Part shown: positions 1 through 10,401 of the stretch, piece by piece
How positions within the stretch are numbered: the first letter of the stretch is position 1
Layout of the letters: the number at the start of each line of letters is the position of its first letter
DNA from: Roseiconus lacunae
GTDB taxonomy: Bacteria > Planctomycetota > Planctomycetia > Pirellulales > Pirellulaceae
Direction of reading: 5' to 3'
DNA length: 64,000 nucleotides
Assembly (NCBI RefSeq): GCF_008312935.1
Contig: NZ_VSZO01000008.1
Span: forward strand, 124,001-188,000
Translations under genes and position numbers: made by a program
Notes under the pieces: model-generated
What the model was told of the DNA's origin: nothing
Seen by the model: only the letters and a program-made list of their open reading frames with translations
The model's database searches: none

Positions 1-3000
1 GGAACCGAAATCGTCGGCACCGGAACGGAAGCCGGATATGGCCGTGTGGTGCTATAACCACGTCGGGATTCGATATATCCCTTGAAGCCACGACCGAAGT
101 ACGTATCGGTGCTCTCGAAGTAGCGATTGTTTTGGCCCAGGACCGATGGACTTCCACGGGTATCATCAAGTTCATAGAACCCCGATTGTCCCCATGCCAG
201 CGATCGATACACGGAACCGTTGCCGAACAATTCGGAAGCGACATATTGCGGTGAAAGCCCGTCGCCTCGAACCGAGAGGTTGTGAGGGTTCCATCGCAAC
301 TGCTGCACGTTCACCGGAAGTGTCTGAGGGTTGCTAGGATCTTCCAAGATTTGCGGCGGGTTCGTGCTTCCCGATGAATCATCGACACCATCGAGAAACT
401 GTTGCGACCTGACATTCGCCGAAGCACCGCTCGCAAAGTTAGGTCCTTTGCGAATGTAGTCCGGCGTGGTGTTGAGGTTGATCTTGCCCGGCGTGCGATG
501 AAGCCCGATATAGTTGTTCGGCGGTTGCAGCGTTTCCACCGAACGGTTGAACATCCGTTGTCGTTGTCCGAGCAACGTGTTCTGGGCGGCTAGGTTACGG
601 TCTTGTCGGAATTCGACTTTTTCCGGATCAAGCCAACGCTGGCTATCGAACCAGACCGGCCCGACATCGACGTAGTCAAAAATCTGTTCAAAGCCGGCAC
701 GTCCTCCGGTCAGGTCTTCGAAATCGGCATCGTCATCGATCGCGATCCCAACATCCGGTCTGGTTTGGGCGGTACCGAAGGCATCGGTTTGATCGTCATC
801 AGTACGGATCGATCCGTTGCCGGTGACAAACCCCAGCAAATGCGTATCACGAACCGTCGGTGACCCTGCGATGGCCTCAATCGATTCCAACGCGTCGGTC
901 GTGATTTCACGCCGTGCGTTGTCCTGCAATTCGGTTTGTGGACCGAACGTTCCCAATAAACGCGTTCGCGAAACGGCAGGAACGTTCAGCAGATCCATCG
1001 GCGAACGGTACTCGCGGTTCATCCAAGGGATCGTGTTGAAGTACACGAAATCGGCTTCGAAGACCGACGCCCGCTGGAAGTTCGATTGAACTGGTGCACC
1101 GTACTCTCGATTAATAAACCCGATGGTCTGGCGAAAATTCAGCGCGTCGTTATCAAACGCCAGAACGTTGCCAGTCCGATCACGGTAGCGGGTGTCCGGT
1201 ACACCGGGTGTATCCTCGGTGCCGTTGGTCCACATCGCCCCCAATTCGAACGGCATGTAGTCGGCGGCGGCTCCCACCGGAGGCGTCATTCGTGTCGGCA
1301 CGCTTGGCCGTAGGTCATTCGTGGTCATCGTTAATTTGGAACGATGAGCGATGACTTCACGGCTATCGGCAGGTGTTCCTATCACACCGACGTCAACGAT
1401 CTGCGACATCCCGCGATCTTTGATCAGGTCGGGCATTTTCCGACGCGTGTCGAGTTGCAACTCGGGGACGAAACCGTTGTTGACGTTCGGATTGCCAATG
1501 TACGTCGTACGATCCCATGTCGAACGGTTATCAATTAACTCGACCCGCGTATCCGGGTTGCCCATGCCATCGAGGCCGATCTTGCGATCGACGTTCTCGC
1601 GGACGTCTTGCTCGCCGTTGAACGTCGTGAGGTCCATCGGTAAGAAATCGACCGTGATGTAGGGGTTGTTGGTCGGATGCCACGGTGTGGTTGGATCGGC
1701 CAATCGTTGCAGGAAGACCGTCGCGGCTTCTTGATGGGTTCCGATCGCGTTCCACTGCACATTGACTTCGCCGCTGGGCAAGTCGAACGTGTAGGAGTTG
1801 TCTTCCAGCGGACGCCCGGCGATGTGATCGAACGGGGTATCGGGAAAGAAACTAGCCGGGGTCGCCGGAGGCGGGTTGTGATACGCGTCGCTATAGGAGT
1901 CGACGGGATAGACCTCGTTACTCACCGGATCGGGATCTGGATTGACTTGATGAGTCGGCGCGGGATAGAAATTCGGTCCCGGCAGCGGGGCGCTGATATT
2001 GAAGCCCATGTCGACACGAAGATCTGGGTCGGGCCCGCGAACGTTCGTTTGGTAATCTGCCCACGCGGTGCGCAGCGGCGTTGTCGCAGGTGTGTAGTAG
2101 GACGCCGGCAACTCATCGGGGTAGACCGACTCGCATATGATCGGCAGCACATCACCCACGTGTGAATTGGTCCCCGTTCCGTCGGAATAGATTGGCGCTA
2201 GCAGGTCCGTATTGTTCGCGCTGCCGTAGTACTCGACGCCAAACAATGACGACGCGCCCACCAATCCAAAATCGATTTTCTGATACGAGGGATCGTAGGT
2301 AAAGTCAGTCGCAGCAGGTTGCGGATCGGCGTCGTTATTGGTCGGTTTCTTTCGCTGGCCGAAGTAGGTTCGTGATCGCGGCGCGACGACAGCATATTGT
2401 CCCGGACGGAGCAACAAACCTGAGTTTTCCGGATTCCCAGTGGCCGATCCAGGTGGGTTGTGAATGGGTTGCCGGCGTTGGAAGAACACATTGTTGTGTC
2501 GCATCCCACTGCGAGCATCCGTTAGCAATCGCAAGTTAGGATTCGCAGACGGCGAAAGCGCGGCGAACCAAACAAAGCGAGTCAATCGCAACCGCGTCGG
2601 ATTCGATGCTTCGTTCGTCGGATTGAAATCTGTATCGCCCAAGGTGACATGCTCGGTTCGCAACGGGTCCGCCATGATACGTCGGCTGTTGCGAATGTCG
2701 GCGGAGTACCACGTCGGCACCGTTGGCGGGCTGCTCCAGGTCGAACCCTGCCACTCTTCGCGAGCGGTTGTGACGTCCGCCGCAGTATTCCAATCAAGAT
2801 TCATTCCTAGATAGGCGCCGCTACCTTCACCCGAGGCATGCAATTCTTCTAACCGATCGGCATCGAACATCCAGCGACTGCTTTTGAAACGATCACCGCC
2901 GTGATTTTCGCCGACTGCCAATCGCCAGACGGGACTTTGGTTGTTGCCCGTCCCGACGATCCGTCCCAGATCCAGCCGGTTGCTGGAATACAACTCGCCG

Positions 3001-6000
3001 GGCAAACTTGGCTGGGCACCACCGCTACCAGAAACCGGCGGCGCGAGCGCTTGGATTTCAACAAACGCGCTTCCCTGCGGCATTCGGAACTGATCCATGT
3101 CCGAGTCGGCAGGATACGAAGACGTATCGGTCGCTTCGTCATCACTAGGCAGTTCGTTGTTTGCTGCGTTGCCGTCACCGTCTTCGCTGGTTGGTGGCGC
3201 AGTCGTTGTATCCAACAATTCAGGCAAGTTTCGTTTCAAACGTTTGTCGTGCATCGCAAACGCTTCGGACAACTGCGCCTCGGGCCGTTCGACTCCCCAA
3301 ACTTCGTTGTTTGCGGCGATCGCCAGATTGAATCCGTTTTGATCGAACGGATTCCAGTCGTATCGCAGTCGAGTGAATTTGGTATCGACATCGCGATAGT
3401 CAACCGCGTTGACCGCCCATTGGGCGAGTTGACGAGCGACATAACGATTTTTGACTTCGACCGGAGCAGTCCCCAACTGTCCTGGATAAGGATAGTTCGG
3501 AACCAGTTCTCCGCTGGAATCGATGTCGGCGGCGAGCAGGGCATACATCAGGCAGTACAGGTGACGTGCGAGCAGTTCCGAGCCGGTTGCAACCGCGTCT
3601 GCCTCGCCGTCACCGTTGACGTCGGTACCTTCGGCGTTGCCGGGTGACAAGCCGGCATCGGGTGCCGGGTTACCAGTCGGCGGTGCGGATGGATCCCATG
3701 GACTATTGCGTGGATTCCATGGCGTCATAAAACCATCACCGTCCAGATCCACACCGTCAAAGTCGGCAATGTTGTCGTACGTTCGCAGCCCGGTATTGGT
3801 GTAGGGTGCGTTGTTTAGAATCGGCGAAGCTGCGTTGACGTTCGTTGTGATCGGGTGCAGGTTCGTCGGACCATAGTGGGCGTTGGCGGTTGCTTGAGCC
3901 GTCAAGTTGCCTTGGCTACCGACCGAGATAGTCCCGGTAGTCAGGTTCGCGTTCGTATCGACATCGAGCTGTGGGAACGCTGCTTCGGGTGCAAGTCGAT
4001 TATTCGCCGTCTTCGCTTCCCAGCCACCTGAACCATCCATTTGCAATTGCGAGGACGTCTCGGCAGACTCGTCATACAAACCTGCGACGACGATGTTGGG
4101 AACGTGATTCGTGGCGACAGTCTCGGTGCGATTGTTTCCGATCTGTCGGTTCAAATTCAGTTTGCTGCCCTTGCGTAGTTCAACGGCCAGCATCCGATTC
4201 AAAAGCGTTGCCTGAACTCGATCGTCCGGTTCGGTTCCACCGGTTGCGGTGGCATGACGTTCGAAGCGTTCGGCAATTAAGTGCAGCAAACTTGGCAGCC
4301 CCGGAACCTCGGGTGAATCCACACTGCGGCTTTCTGTCGTGATCAATCGATCCAGAGCTTCGTTGCGATCGGCGGCATCGGACAAAAGCTGCGCCAGACG
4401 CCCGCCAAGTGGCCCGCCTTTGAGGAAGTCTACATACTCGGCTGGCGAGAACGGTTGATCGTCGCCGCGGATTTCCGTGGCACCAAATTCGTAAGGATGG
4501 TTCGCGATATCGGCGCCGCTGTACGGGCGGTTGAACCGATGTGAACCGTTAGGATCTTTGTAAACAATTTCGGTTCCCGACAGATCGACTGGTCGACCGG
4601 CCACTGCGGTCGCCGCGTGGTCATACAATCGAGAGGGGAACGGAATCCGCGCAAGCTTGTCGGCTTCCTCTGACGGATAATAACGATTGCCGACGCCCGG
4701 GTACTTCAAGAAACGAGCATTCTCGGCTCGTGCGGGCTGTGAACCCACGGCTGAGTATCGGCGGTCAGCCTCGCTGGTGATGGCATACGGATAAATCGAC
4801 TGCGGGAAGGCTGCCGTCGAAGTTGGAATCTGAAATGTCGGCGTCGGATAAGGATACGAGCGAGCGTAATCGAAAATCGTACCGCCGTACCTCGCATTCA
4901 TCAGGTTGCCGTACCGAGTGAACAACAAATTGTCCAATCTGAGTGTACCCGCGGTGGTCACATTCGTCGTTTGCGTCGTTGACAGCGGTCCAAGATACGA
5001 GGTCCCTGAAGGAGCGTCGGGGGTAAACAAATGGCTGAAGTCGATCTCGGCAGGCCCCACACCGCCCCCATGCCCGAAGACATCCAGCGCGAGTTTGACT
5101 TCGTTATACTCCGTCGCGTTGTCATAAACATTCAGCGCACCGGCGACGGTAGGGGTATGGAACCGATCTTGATAAATCTGGTTATAGCTTCCGGCGTAGT
5201 TGACGTTGATCTTGCCGTCCAAATCCTCGACCAAGAACGCGGTCATCGGTTTGAGCAATCGCCCGTCAGGTCCCGGGATCGACGGCAAATTGAAATCCAC
5301 CCAGACGCTATCGGGCAAACCGTCCCCATCGTTGTCAACGTCCCAAGGCCCGTTGACCAACCATGTGGCGAGTGCCTCCACGTTGTTGACCACTTGCAAT
5401 AAGTTTGAGCTGACCGCGCTTACATCGATCGTTTGGTTCAGAATCGGCACCGCATTTGAACCGGTAAACCCGGGGGTTCCGTCGAAGGGTACGCCATCGC
5501 CGTTCAAATCCACGCCCTGGACCGGACCGAGGATTGTTCCGGCATATTCATGCGAGAAGTTCAGGGGGCGAAGGGTCGCGCGGCGAATTCGATTGATCAA
5601 GTGCACCAATCGAACGCCATCGTTGGCTTGTGGCGAGCCGCTGATCGCTCGCTGGCGAATATTTGCAAACCGTTCGTCGACATAAGTTGGATCATTCGGA
5701 TCACGCGTTTCCCCGGGCAACCAAATCGGCGCATTCATCAAGTAGTTGATGACGGCCGGACGGTGGAACGACGGGATGATGTGCTGACCGAGTTGACGGT
5801 TCAAGCGATCGCCATCGAGACTGCTGTAGATGTTGTTTCCTGTGTTCCGAATTGGGCGACGGTGATCGCTGGGCTGCCAAGCAAGAAACATATTCTCCCA
5901 ATCGGCCGCATCCCAGGCTTCGTCCATCTCCGGGGCCAACGAGCCACCTTGGTACGAAAACCCAGTGAGGCGACTGTTGAGGGTGAATTCGATTTCGGCG

Positions 6001-7070
6001 TTGCCATCGAGAGACGTCCCGCGGCGGTCGACGCCGGTGACGCCTTCGGGATTCAAACCGCGTCCGTTGAACACGCCACCATTGAGAACGAACGGATAAC
6101 CGACATCATCGGAAAGCGGGTATCCGAGTTCGCCGGCATCGTCCACGCCATTGATTCCGTCGTCGTCAACGCCGGCAACCCCGGGGGCGTCGTCATCACC
6201 GGGTGAATAAAGCAGAAGGTTAGGGCTGGCTGCGGCGACGTCATACAGACGTTCGATCACCCCGTTGATTTCGATTTCTTCGGTTCCCATTTCGGCCAAG
6301 TCGATCACGACGTTGCCGCCCAACGCATACTCGGCAAGGTTGGTCACCCCGGCGGCCGAACTACCACTGTCGGACGTTCCGTTCTCTCGACCGAAGGAAC
6401 GAATCACGCGGAAGGAATAGTTCTTCAGCGGTCCTTCGTCAAACGTAAGGACCCGACCGGCCAATGAATCATCAAGATGGGGGTACAGATCGATGTGCTC
6501 CTCAAACGCCGTCCCCATCCATGGCGGCGGGGCATTGCTGGGCGCGTTATCGGGTTGACCGTCGAAATGCCAATATGCCATGTTCGTCGGGAACTTGAAC
6601 AACGTCGTTTGTGGTTCGGAGGCTGCATTCAACGGCAACAACAATTGCCCGCGCGCCACCTTGTATTGCCCTCCCGACTCGCGGGGCACGACCTTGTTGT
6701 TGTAGGGTGCAGGGATACCCGCGGAATTTCGGCGGCGGTGGGCGACACGCATCAACCGCCCATCACTGCCGTAGAAATCCTCCATCAAGCTGGCGCCAAA
6801 TGCGGCGCTCTTGGAATCGTCCGTCCCCAGGATCAACTGATTGACCGCGTTTTCGATCGGTGGGTCGGGTAGGATTTCCGATAGCCGTCGTTCCTGGCTC
6901 GCCGCCGAGGACTCGGCAACCTGGCTGCTAAAGACGACAAAGCTGACAATCAACACCGTGAACAACGACAGCATCCCCAGCACAATAAGCAGCACGACCC
7001 CGTTGGGATGGCGTGGGGAATGACTTGTGAGCCCATCGCATCGACGATCATTGGATTCATTCGATCCCAT
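1..7070 (-). CDS. Giant GspK/PilX-like minor pseudopilin (partial, C-terminus beyond left edge)
   Basis: One uninterrupted frame of 2356 codons runs from an ATG at 7070 to the window edge with no stop; I checked the frame at residues 619, 876, 1697 and 2195. A GGAG stands 6-7 nt before the ATG. Residues 1-24 are a short charged leader ending in Gly; residues 25-46 (GVVLLIVLGMLS onward) form a hydrophobic helix like the GspK/PilX leader. Position +5 after the Gly is Ile instead of Glu, the known hallmark of the tip pseudopilin GspK. The motif GKINVN near residue 619 and GKINLNTTP near residue 2195 match the INxNTA motif of GspK proteins. DxDxDG calcium-type loops occur (for example DVDNDGLPDS). 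GspK is normally about 300-350 residues, so this is at least seven times longer. It is the last gene of the secretion/pilus locus and probably sits at a pseudopilus tip or exports a long passenger. The family is inferred from the leader and motifs; the function of the long body is unknown. Confidence 0.72.
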   Translation of the reverse strand, partial: MGSNESNDRRCDGLTSHSPRHPNGVVLLIVLGMLSLFTVLIVSFVVFSSQVAESSAASQERRLSEILPDPPIENAVNQLILGTDDSKSAAFGASLMEDFYGSDGRLMRVAHRRRNSAGIPAPYNNKVVPRESGGQYKVARGQLLLPLNAASEPQTTLFKFPTNMAYWHFDGQPDNAPSNAPPPWMGTAFEEHIDLYPHLDDSLAGRVLTFDEGPLKNYSFRVIRSFGRENGTSDSGSSAAGVTNLAEYALGGNVVIDLAEMGTEEIEINGVIERLYDVAAASPNLLLYSPGDDDAPGVAGVDDDGINGVDDAGELGYPLSDDVGYPFVLNGGVFNGRGLNPEGVTGVDRRGTSLDGNAEIEFTLNSRLTGFSYQGGSLAPEMDEAWDAADWENMFLAWQPSDHRRPIRNTGNNIYSSLDGDRLNRQLGQHIIPSFHRPAVINYLMNAPIWLPGETRDPNDPTYVDERFANIRQRAISGSPQANDGVRLVHLINRIRRATLRPLNFSHEYAGTILGPVQGVDLNGDGVPFDGTPGFTGSNAVPILNQTIDVSAVSSNLLQVVNNVEALATWLVNGPWDVDNDGDGLPDSVWVDFNLPSIPGPDGRLLKPMTAFLVEDLDGKINVNYAGSYNQIYQDRFHTPTVAGALNVYDNATEYNEVKLALDVFGHGGGVGPAEIDFSHLFTPDAPSGTSYLGPLSTTQTTNVTTAGTLRLDNLLFTRYGNLMNARYGGTIFDYARSYPYPTPTFQIPTSTAAFPQSIYPYAITSEADRRYSAVGSQPARAENARFLKYPGVGNRYYPSEEADKLARIPFPSRLYDHAATAVAGRPVDLSGTEIVYKDPNGSHRFNRPYSGADIANHPYEFGATEIRGDDQPFSPAEYVDFLKGGPLGGRLAQLLSDAADRNEALDRLITTESRSVDSPEVPGLPSLLHLIAERFERHATATGGTEPDDRVQATLLNRMLAVELRKGSKLNLNRQIGNNRTETVATNHVPNIVVAGLYDESAETSSQLQMDGSGGWEAKTANNRLAPEAAFPQLDVDTNANLTTGTISVGSQGNLTAQATANAHYGPTNLHPITTNVNAASPILNNAPYTNTGLRTYDNIADFDGVDLDGDGFMTPWNPRNSPWDPSAPPTGNPAPDAGLSPGNAEGTDVNGDGEADAVATGSELLARHLYCLMYALLAADIDSSGELVPNYPYPGQLGTAPVEVKNRYVARQLAQWAVNAVDYRDVDTKFTRLRYDWNPFDQNGFNLAIAANNEVWGVERPEAQLSEAFAMHDKRLKRNLPELLDTTTAPPTSEDGDGNAANNELPSDDEATDTSSYPADSDMDQFRMPQGSAFVEIQALAPPVSGSGGAQPSLPGELYSSNRLDLGRIVGTGNNQSPVWRLAVGENHGGDRFKSSRWMFDADRLEELHASGEGSGAYLGMNLDWNTAADVTTAREEWQGSTWSSPPTVPTWYSADIRNSRRIMADPLRTEHVTLGDTDFNPTNEASNPTRLRLTRFVWFAALSPSANPNLRLLTDARSGMRHNNVFFQRRQPIHNPPGSATGNPENSGLLLRPGQYAVVAPRSRTYFGQRKKPTNNDADPQPAATDFTYDPSYQKIDFGLVGASSLFGVEYYGSANNTDLLAPIYSDGTGTNSHVGDVLPIICESVYPDELPASYYTPATTPLRTAWADYQTNVRGPDPDLRVDMGFNISAPLPGPNFYPAPTHQVNPDPDPVSNEVYPVDSYSDAYHNPPPATPASFFPDTPFDHIAGRPLEDNSYTFDLPSGEVNVQWNAIGTHQEAATVFLQRLADPTTPWHPTNNPYITVDFLPMDLTTFNGEQDVRENVDRKIGLDGMGNPDTRVELIDNRSTWDRTTYIGNPNVNNGFVPELQLDTRRKMPDLIKDRGMSQIVDVGVIGTPADSREVIAHRSKLTMTTNDLRPSVPTRMTPPVGAAADYMPFELGAMWTNGTEDTPGVPDTRYRDRTGNVLAFDNDALNFRQTIGFINREYGAPVQSNFQRASVFEADFVYFNTIPWMNREYRSPMDLLNVPAVSRTRLLGTFGPQTELQDNARREITTDALESIEAIAGSPTVRDTHLLGFVTGNGSIRTDDDQTDAFGTAQTRPDVGIAIDDDADFEDLTGGRAGFEQIFDYVDVGPVWFDSQRWLDPEKVEFRQDRNLAAQNTLLGQRQRMFNRSVETLQPPNNYIGLHRTPGKINLNTTPDYIRKGPNFASGASANVRSQQFLDGVDDSSGSTNPPQILEDPSNPQTLPVNVQQLRWNPHNLSVRGDGLSPQYVASELFGNGSVYRSLAWGQSGFYELDDTRGSPSVLGQNNRYFESTDTYFGRGFKGYIESRRGYSTTRPYPASVPVPTISV

Positions 7071-7220
7071 CAGAACTCCGTTCCTATCGTGATGCCGAGC
7101 GTTGATAAGTTGTCTTCGCATGATTGAAAAGTTGGGTTGTTGTGACGACACCAAGGAGAGTCATCACGAATCAGCATCGATGCTGTGATGCGAGAAATGC
7201 GTTACCTGCACTTCGTCTTT

Positions 7221-7243
7221 CCGGTGACCGAATCGATCACCGG
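7221..7243. other. Hairpin between pseudopilin genes
   Basis: A perfect 7-bp inverted repeat, CCGGTGA / TCACCGG with a 9-nt loop, lies just past the stop of the PilV-like gene and 150 nt before the giant gene. No T-run follows on either strand, so it is a weak terminator or an mRNA-stabilising hairpin at best. The rest of the 7071-7249 gap shows nothing else. Confidence 0.4.
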
Positions 7244-7249
7244 CATCGT

Positions 7250-8827
7250 TTATAGACGCACTTGGAACTGGCGAACGCTGACCACATCCGGGGCCAAGAC
7301 GATCGTCGTGCCATAGTCAAAGTGGTTGTAACCGACCGGGTCGGTGTTGTTGGCCGGCATGTTGTCGAGCACAAACGAGGGCGGCGTTCCCCAGGAGGGC
7401 CTGGGCGCTGCCGCACTGTTGGGAAAATAAGGCGGCGCGTAATACGGCGGCGTGAATGATGTAAAGAACGCCGTCTGAATCGGATGGAACACCCAATCGG
7501 GACCGTCAACGGCGATGTGTGTTTCGTACAGAGCCACACCGGCGCGGGTGACTACGGCGGGTTGCTTGACAACGTCCGCGACTCGATACCAAGCGTACTT
7601 CAACGTCGTCGGAACGATGACCGGTGTCGCCGACACGGGATCACGGGTGTACTCCCGACGCATCAACATCACCCAGTCGCCACTGGAAATCTCGGGCTTG
7701 ACGTAACGGCTGGTCCGAAAGACGAACTCGCCGCCGCCGCCGCCAGAGATTGGTCGCTGTGATTCAGAGACATAACCAATCTGCTCGCCGGGAAAAACCA
7801 TGTTTTCTTCCCGAGCAAACCCGCGGGGGTTGCCCGGATCATCGGGCAGAAACGCGGCGTAGGGACGCAGATCATGCGCCGGCAAATCACCACTGGCCGG
7901 ACGCGGAATCGCGCCGTCAAAATATCCGCCGGGTACGGTGACGACTTTACGATCTTGCATCGTCACGACCGCCGCGTTGAACACGTTGCTACCGACGTCA
8001 CTACGGGCCATGGTAACGATTGACGAGAATCGCGAACTGACCGTGTTCTTCTTCAGAGACGCCGCGTTGTTGGTCGATCGCTGGACAAACAATCCCGGCG
8101 GTCGCGTACGATCCTCGGGGACGAAGATTGAAAAGTCATCGCTGCGACGCGCGTTCGTCTCCGCGTTCATCGCCGACAAAAGCGATGTGCCGTTGAACGA
8201 CAGCCCGATGCGAGTGAACCGCGGCAAATCGACTTGCTTGGCAAACGTCGGTCCGCCCCCGAGCGAGTTCCCGATCGCTTCGGTTGGCGAAACGTTGTAA
8301 GGATGCATGCGTGGGTCATAGCATGGATACATCGTCCGGTCATATCCGTTGCGCTCGGTACCAGGGTTTGAGCTGTCGGCCCGGATCGTCCCTGCTGCCG
8401 TCAAAAACCATGGATCGATCACAAACGCGTCCGGTAGGCTCGGCTGTGTCGCCGCTACCGCGCTGCCGTGTTTTTCATAGCCAGCGATGGTTGTCGCGAA
8501 GCTGTCGGTCGAGACCTCGTTGAATCGCAGATCTGTCGCGGTGAAACTAGCATCTGAATTATTCGCGATGACGACTTCGTCAAAGGAGCCTGCCATATCG
8601 GCGATTTCAGTCGCGATCCGATTGTTGATTTCTTCGACCGCACGATCGGTTTTCAACGCCATCGACGCGTTGTTGGTCGCCACCGGCAACAGTGACGCGA
8701 CGCCCAGCATTCCGATTGTGAGCACTCCGATCGCGAACAAGACTTCCATGATCGAAAGCCCACGCCGTTTGACCCCATCACGGTGACGTTGATGGGATAC
8801 CTTTGTTTGATTCATGCGACAGATCAT
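7250..8827 (-). CDS. PilV/GspI-like prepilin-type protein, 525 aa
   Basis: The protein begins MICRMNQTK and carries a prepilin leader at about residues 20-45: RRG then LSIMEVLFAIGVLTIGMLG, with Glu at +5 after the cleavage Gly, followed by a hydrophobic helix. This PilV/GspI-like pattern predicts processing by a prepilin peptidase and assembly into a pilus or pseudopilus in the inner membrane. I chose the ATG at 8827 because it overlaps the upstream stop (ATGA) and has GGAGGTG 7-9 nt before it; an ATG four codons later would also work. At 525 residues it is two to three times longer than typical minor pseudopilins, and the extra C-terminal domain is not one I recognise. It lies fourth in the row of prepilin-like genes and should be translated together with its upstream neighbour. 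Confidence 0.8.
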   Translation of the reverse strand: MICRMNQTKVSHQRHRDGVKRRGLSIMEVLFAIGVLTIGMLGVASLLPVATNNASMALKTDRAVEEINNRIATEIADMAGSFDEVVIANNSDASFTATDLRFNEVSTDSFATTIAGYEKHGSAVAATQPSLPDAFVIDPWFLTAAGTIRADSSNPGTERNGYDRTMYPCYDPRMHPYNVSPTEAIGNSLGGGPTFAKQVDLPRFTRIGLSFNGTSLLSAMNAETNARRSDDFSIFVPEDRTRPPGLFVQRSTNNAASLKKNTVSSRFSSIVTMARSDVGSNVFNAAVVTMQDRKVVTVPGGYFDGAIPRPASGDLPAHDLRPYAAFLPDDPGNPRGFAREENMVFPGEQIGYVSESQRPISGGGGGEFVFRTSRYVKPEISSGDWVMLMRREYTRDPVSATPVIVPTTLKYAWYRVADVVKQPAVVTRAGVALYETHIAVDGPDWVFHPIQTAFFTSFTPPYYAPPYFPNSAAAPRPSWGTPPSFVLDNMPANNTDPVGYNHFDYGTTIVLAPDVVSVRQFQVRL

Positions 8828-10401
8828 TGGACGGCACCTCCAGTTGCCAAGCGGCGGGATTGGCGAATACGGTCCGATGCGACGCCGCGAGCGAACTGGC
8901 TTCCCGGTGCCGCGTTGTAACCGTAGTAGGCTTGCATCCGAGCGAGTCCCGGCTGTGATGCGACCGTTTGTAAAGTGATGTTGCCGCTGAGCGGTTGAAT
9001 GTGAATCCAAGCACAATCGGTGTTCGCGAAGTTCGGTGTTTTCTTCACTTGCAACGCGGCCGTCGGCCCCGGAGTCTCCAGCGGCGGGTCATTGGCGTTG
9101 ATTTGGTAGTCCGTACCGGGAACCGATTCCGGGAAACGCGCGATGTCGTCGACATTGTTGACCACACCATCGACAAACCCAACGTTGAAGGAAATCGTCG
9201 TCGCGGGATCGAAGCGTTGATATTGGAAACCAGAGATCACCGGTCCAGAACCGACCACACGTTGATCCGAGTAAATCCCATCGAGTTGGCCGTCGGCGGC
9301 GAACATCACAATGACATCGTTAAGTCGTTGATCGGCGACCAAGCTTGGGATCGTCGAAGACGGATCGGCGTCGACGATCGCTTGTGCATTAAAGGCGACA
9401 GGGGCACGAACCGATCCAGAGACCGACAGATCGACGACCGTCTTGCCGATCATGGTGACCGGGGCAAGCGGGGCCTTGATCGGATTACTGCGGAACTTAA
9501 ACGGCAACGGTTGAAACGCAGCTAGCCCTGCGGGAAAGACCGACACAGACGCGGCCTCTTCTCGAGTGAGCGATTGTGTGTTCGCATATCTGCCAGAGGT
9601 CTGCGCGTTACGCGGTGAGAAATCGATGTAGTTAAAACTCACCAAGGTTCCATCCACCAATCGATTCGACGCGTTGGTTGGAACGACTTGTTCGACTTGA
9701 GGGTGGATCAGTGTTCTGCCACCGGCGATTCCGGTCGTGCTATTCGATCGATCGAGTGTGACCTTTTCGAGGGCCGAAATCTCGAAGACATAATCGGTTC
9801 CTCCAACGGAAAACTTGGTCCGCGTGCCGATCAGATTTGTCGCCGCGGTGGCGTTGCCAAACGTCAATGGCGTCGATGCCGCGTAAAGCAGTCCGGCCGA
9901 CTCTCGCGGTACGAAAAACCGTGGAGCCAAATTGTCGGTGTCCGACGAATTGATGGTGTCTTCAAAGATGGGATAGATCACAGCGTCTTGATAATCGCCA
10001 CGATACTCCAGCGGCGACTGCACGTAGTAAAGACGCGAGGAATAATTCGCCGCAAAGAAATCCAGCGTGTCTGCGGTTCCATTGCCGATCGAATGTCGTC
10101 GACGCTCGATCACGATTCCAAAGGGACGACCGGTCCGTATTGCCTGCGAGCGGGCGTTGATGAATGCCCCTTTGACCAGCGAAGCGGCGCGGCTAAGCGA
10201 GTTCTGCCGCATGCTGTCTTTTAAGGTCGGTAACGCGATCGCGGTGAGCGCCGAAGCGATCGTCAGCGCGACCAGTAGCTCCACCAACGTGAACCCAAAC
10301 TCAACGGGAACGCGATCACGTGAGACGTTCGACTTGCGTGCCGGAGAATACGACCGGGACTGCCGTGCAGTCAATCGAATTGATTTGACTGGGTCGTGCA
10401 T
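8824..10401 (-). CDS. GspH-like prepilin-type protein, 525 aa
   Basis: After a 35-residue cytoplasmic leader comes a classic type III signal: [20 protein letters not shown] with Glu at +5. The segment that follows (LVKGAFINARSQAIRTGRPFGIVIE) resembles GspH/FimT minor pseudopilins, which have a helix and then beta strands. GspH is usually about 170 residues; this one has roughly 350 additional residues of unrecognised, Asn/Thr/Pro-rich sequence. The start overlaps the previous stop as TAATG and the end overlaps the next start as ATGA, so the three genes are almost certainly co-translated. The role is inferred as a minor pseudopilin of the adjacent machinery. Confidence 0.8.
   Translation of the reverse strand: MHDPVKSIRLTARQSRSYSPARKSNVSRDRVPVEFGFTLVELLVALTIASALTAIALPTLKDSMRQNSLSRAASLVKGAFINARSQAIRTGRPFGIVIERRRHSIGNGTADTLDFFAANYSSRLYYVQSPLEYRGDYQDAVIYPIFEDTINSSDTDNLAPRFFVPRESAGLLYAASTPLTFGNATAATNLIGTRTKFSVGGTDYVFEISALEKVTLDRSNSTTGIAGGRTLIHPQVEQVVPTNASNRLVDGTLVSFNYIDFSPRNAQTSGRYANTQSLTREEAASVSVFPAGLAAFQPLPFKFRSNPIKAPLAPVTMIGKTVVDLSVSGSVRAPVAFNAQAIVDADPSSTIPSLVADQRLNDVIVMFAADGQLDGIYSDQRVVGSGPVISGFQYQRFDPATTISFNVGFVDGVVNNVDDIARFPESVPGTDYQINANDPPLETPGPTAALQVKKTPNFANTDCAWIHIQPLSGNITLQTVASQPGLARMQAYYGYNAAPGSQFARGVASDRIRQSRRLATGGAVQ

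Noticed and set aside
2901..3647. Plus-strand frame of 248 codons
   Set aside because: Antisense to the giant GspK-like frame; no family features.
5550..6206. Plus-strand frame of 218 codons
   Set aside because: Antisense to the giant GspK-like frame; a product of codon bias.
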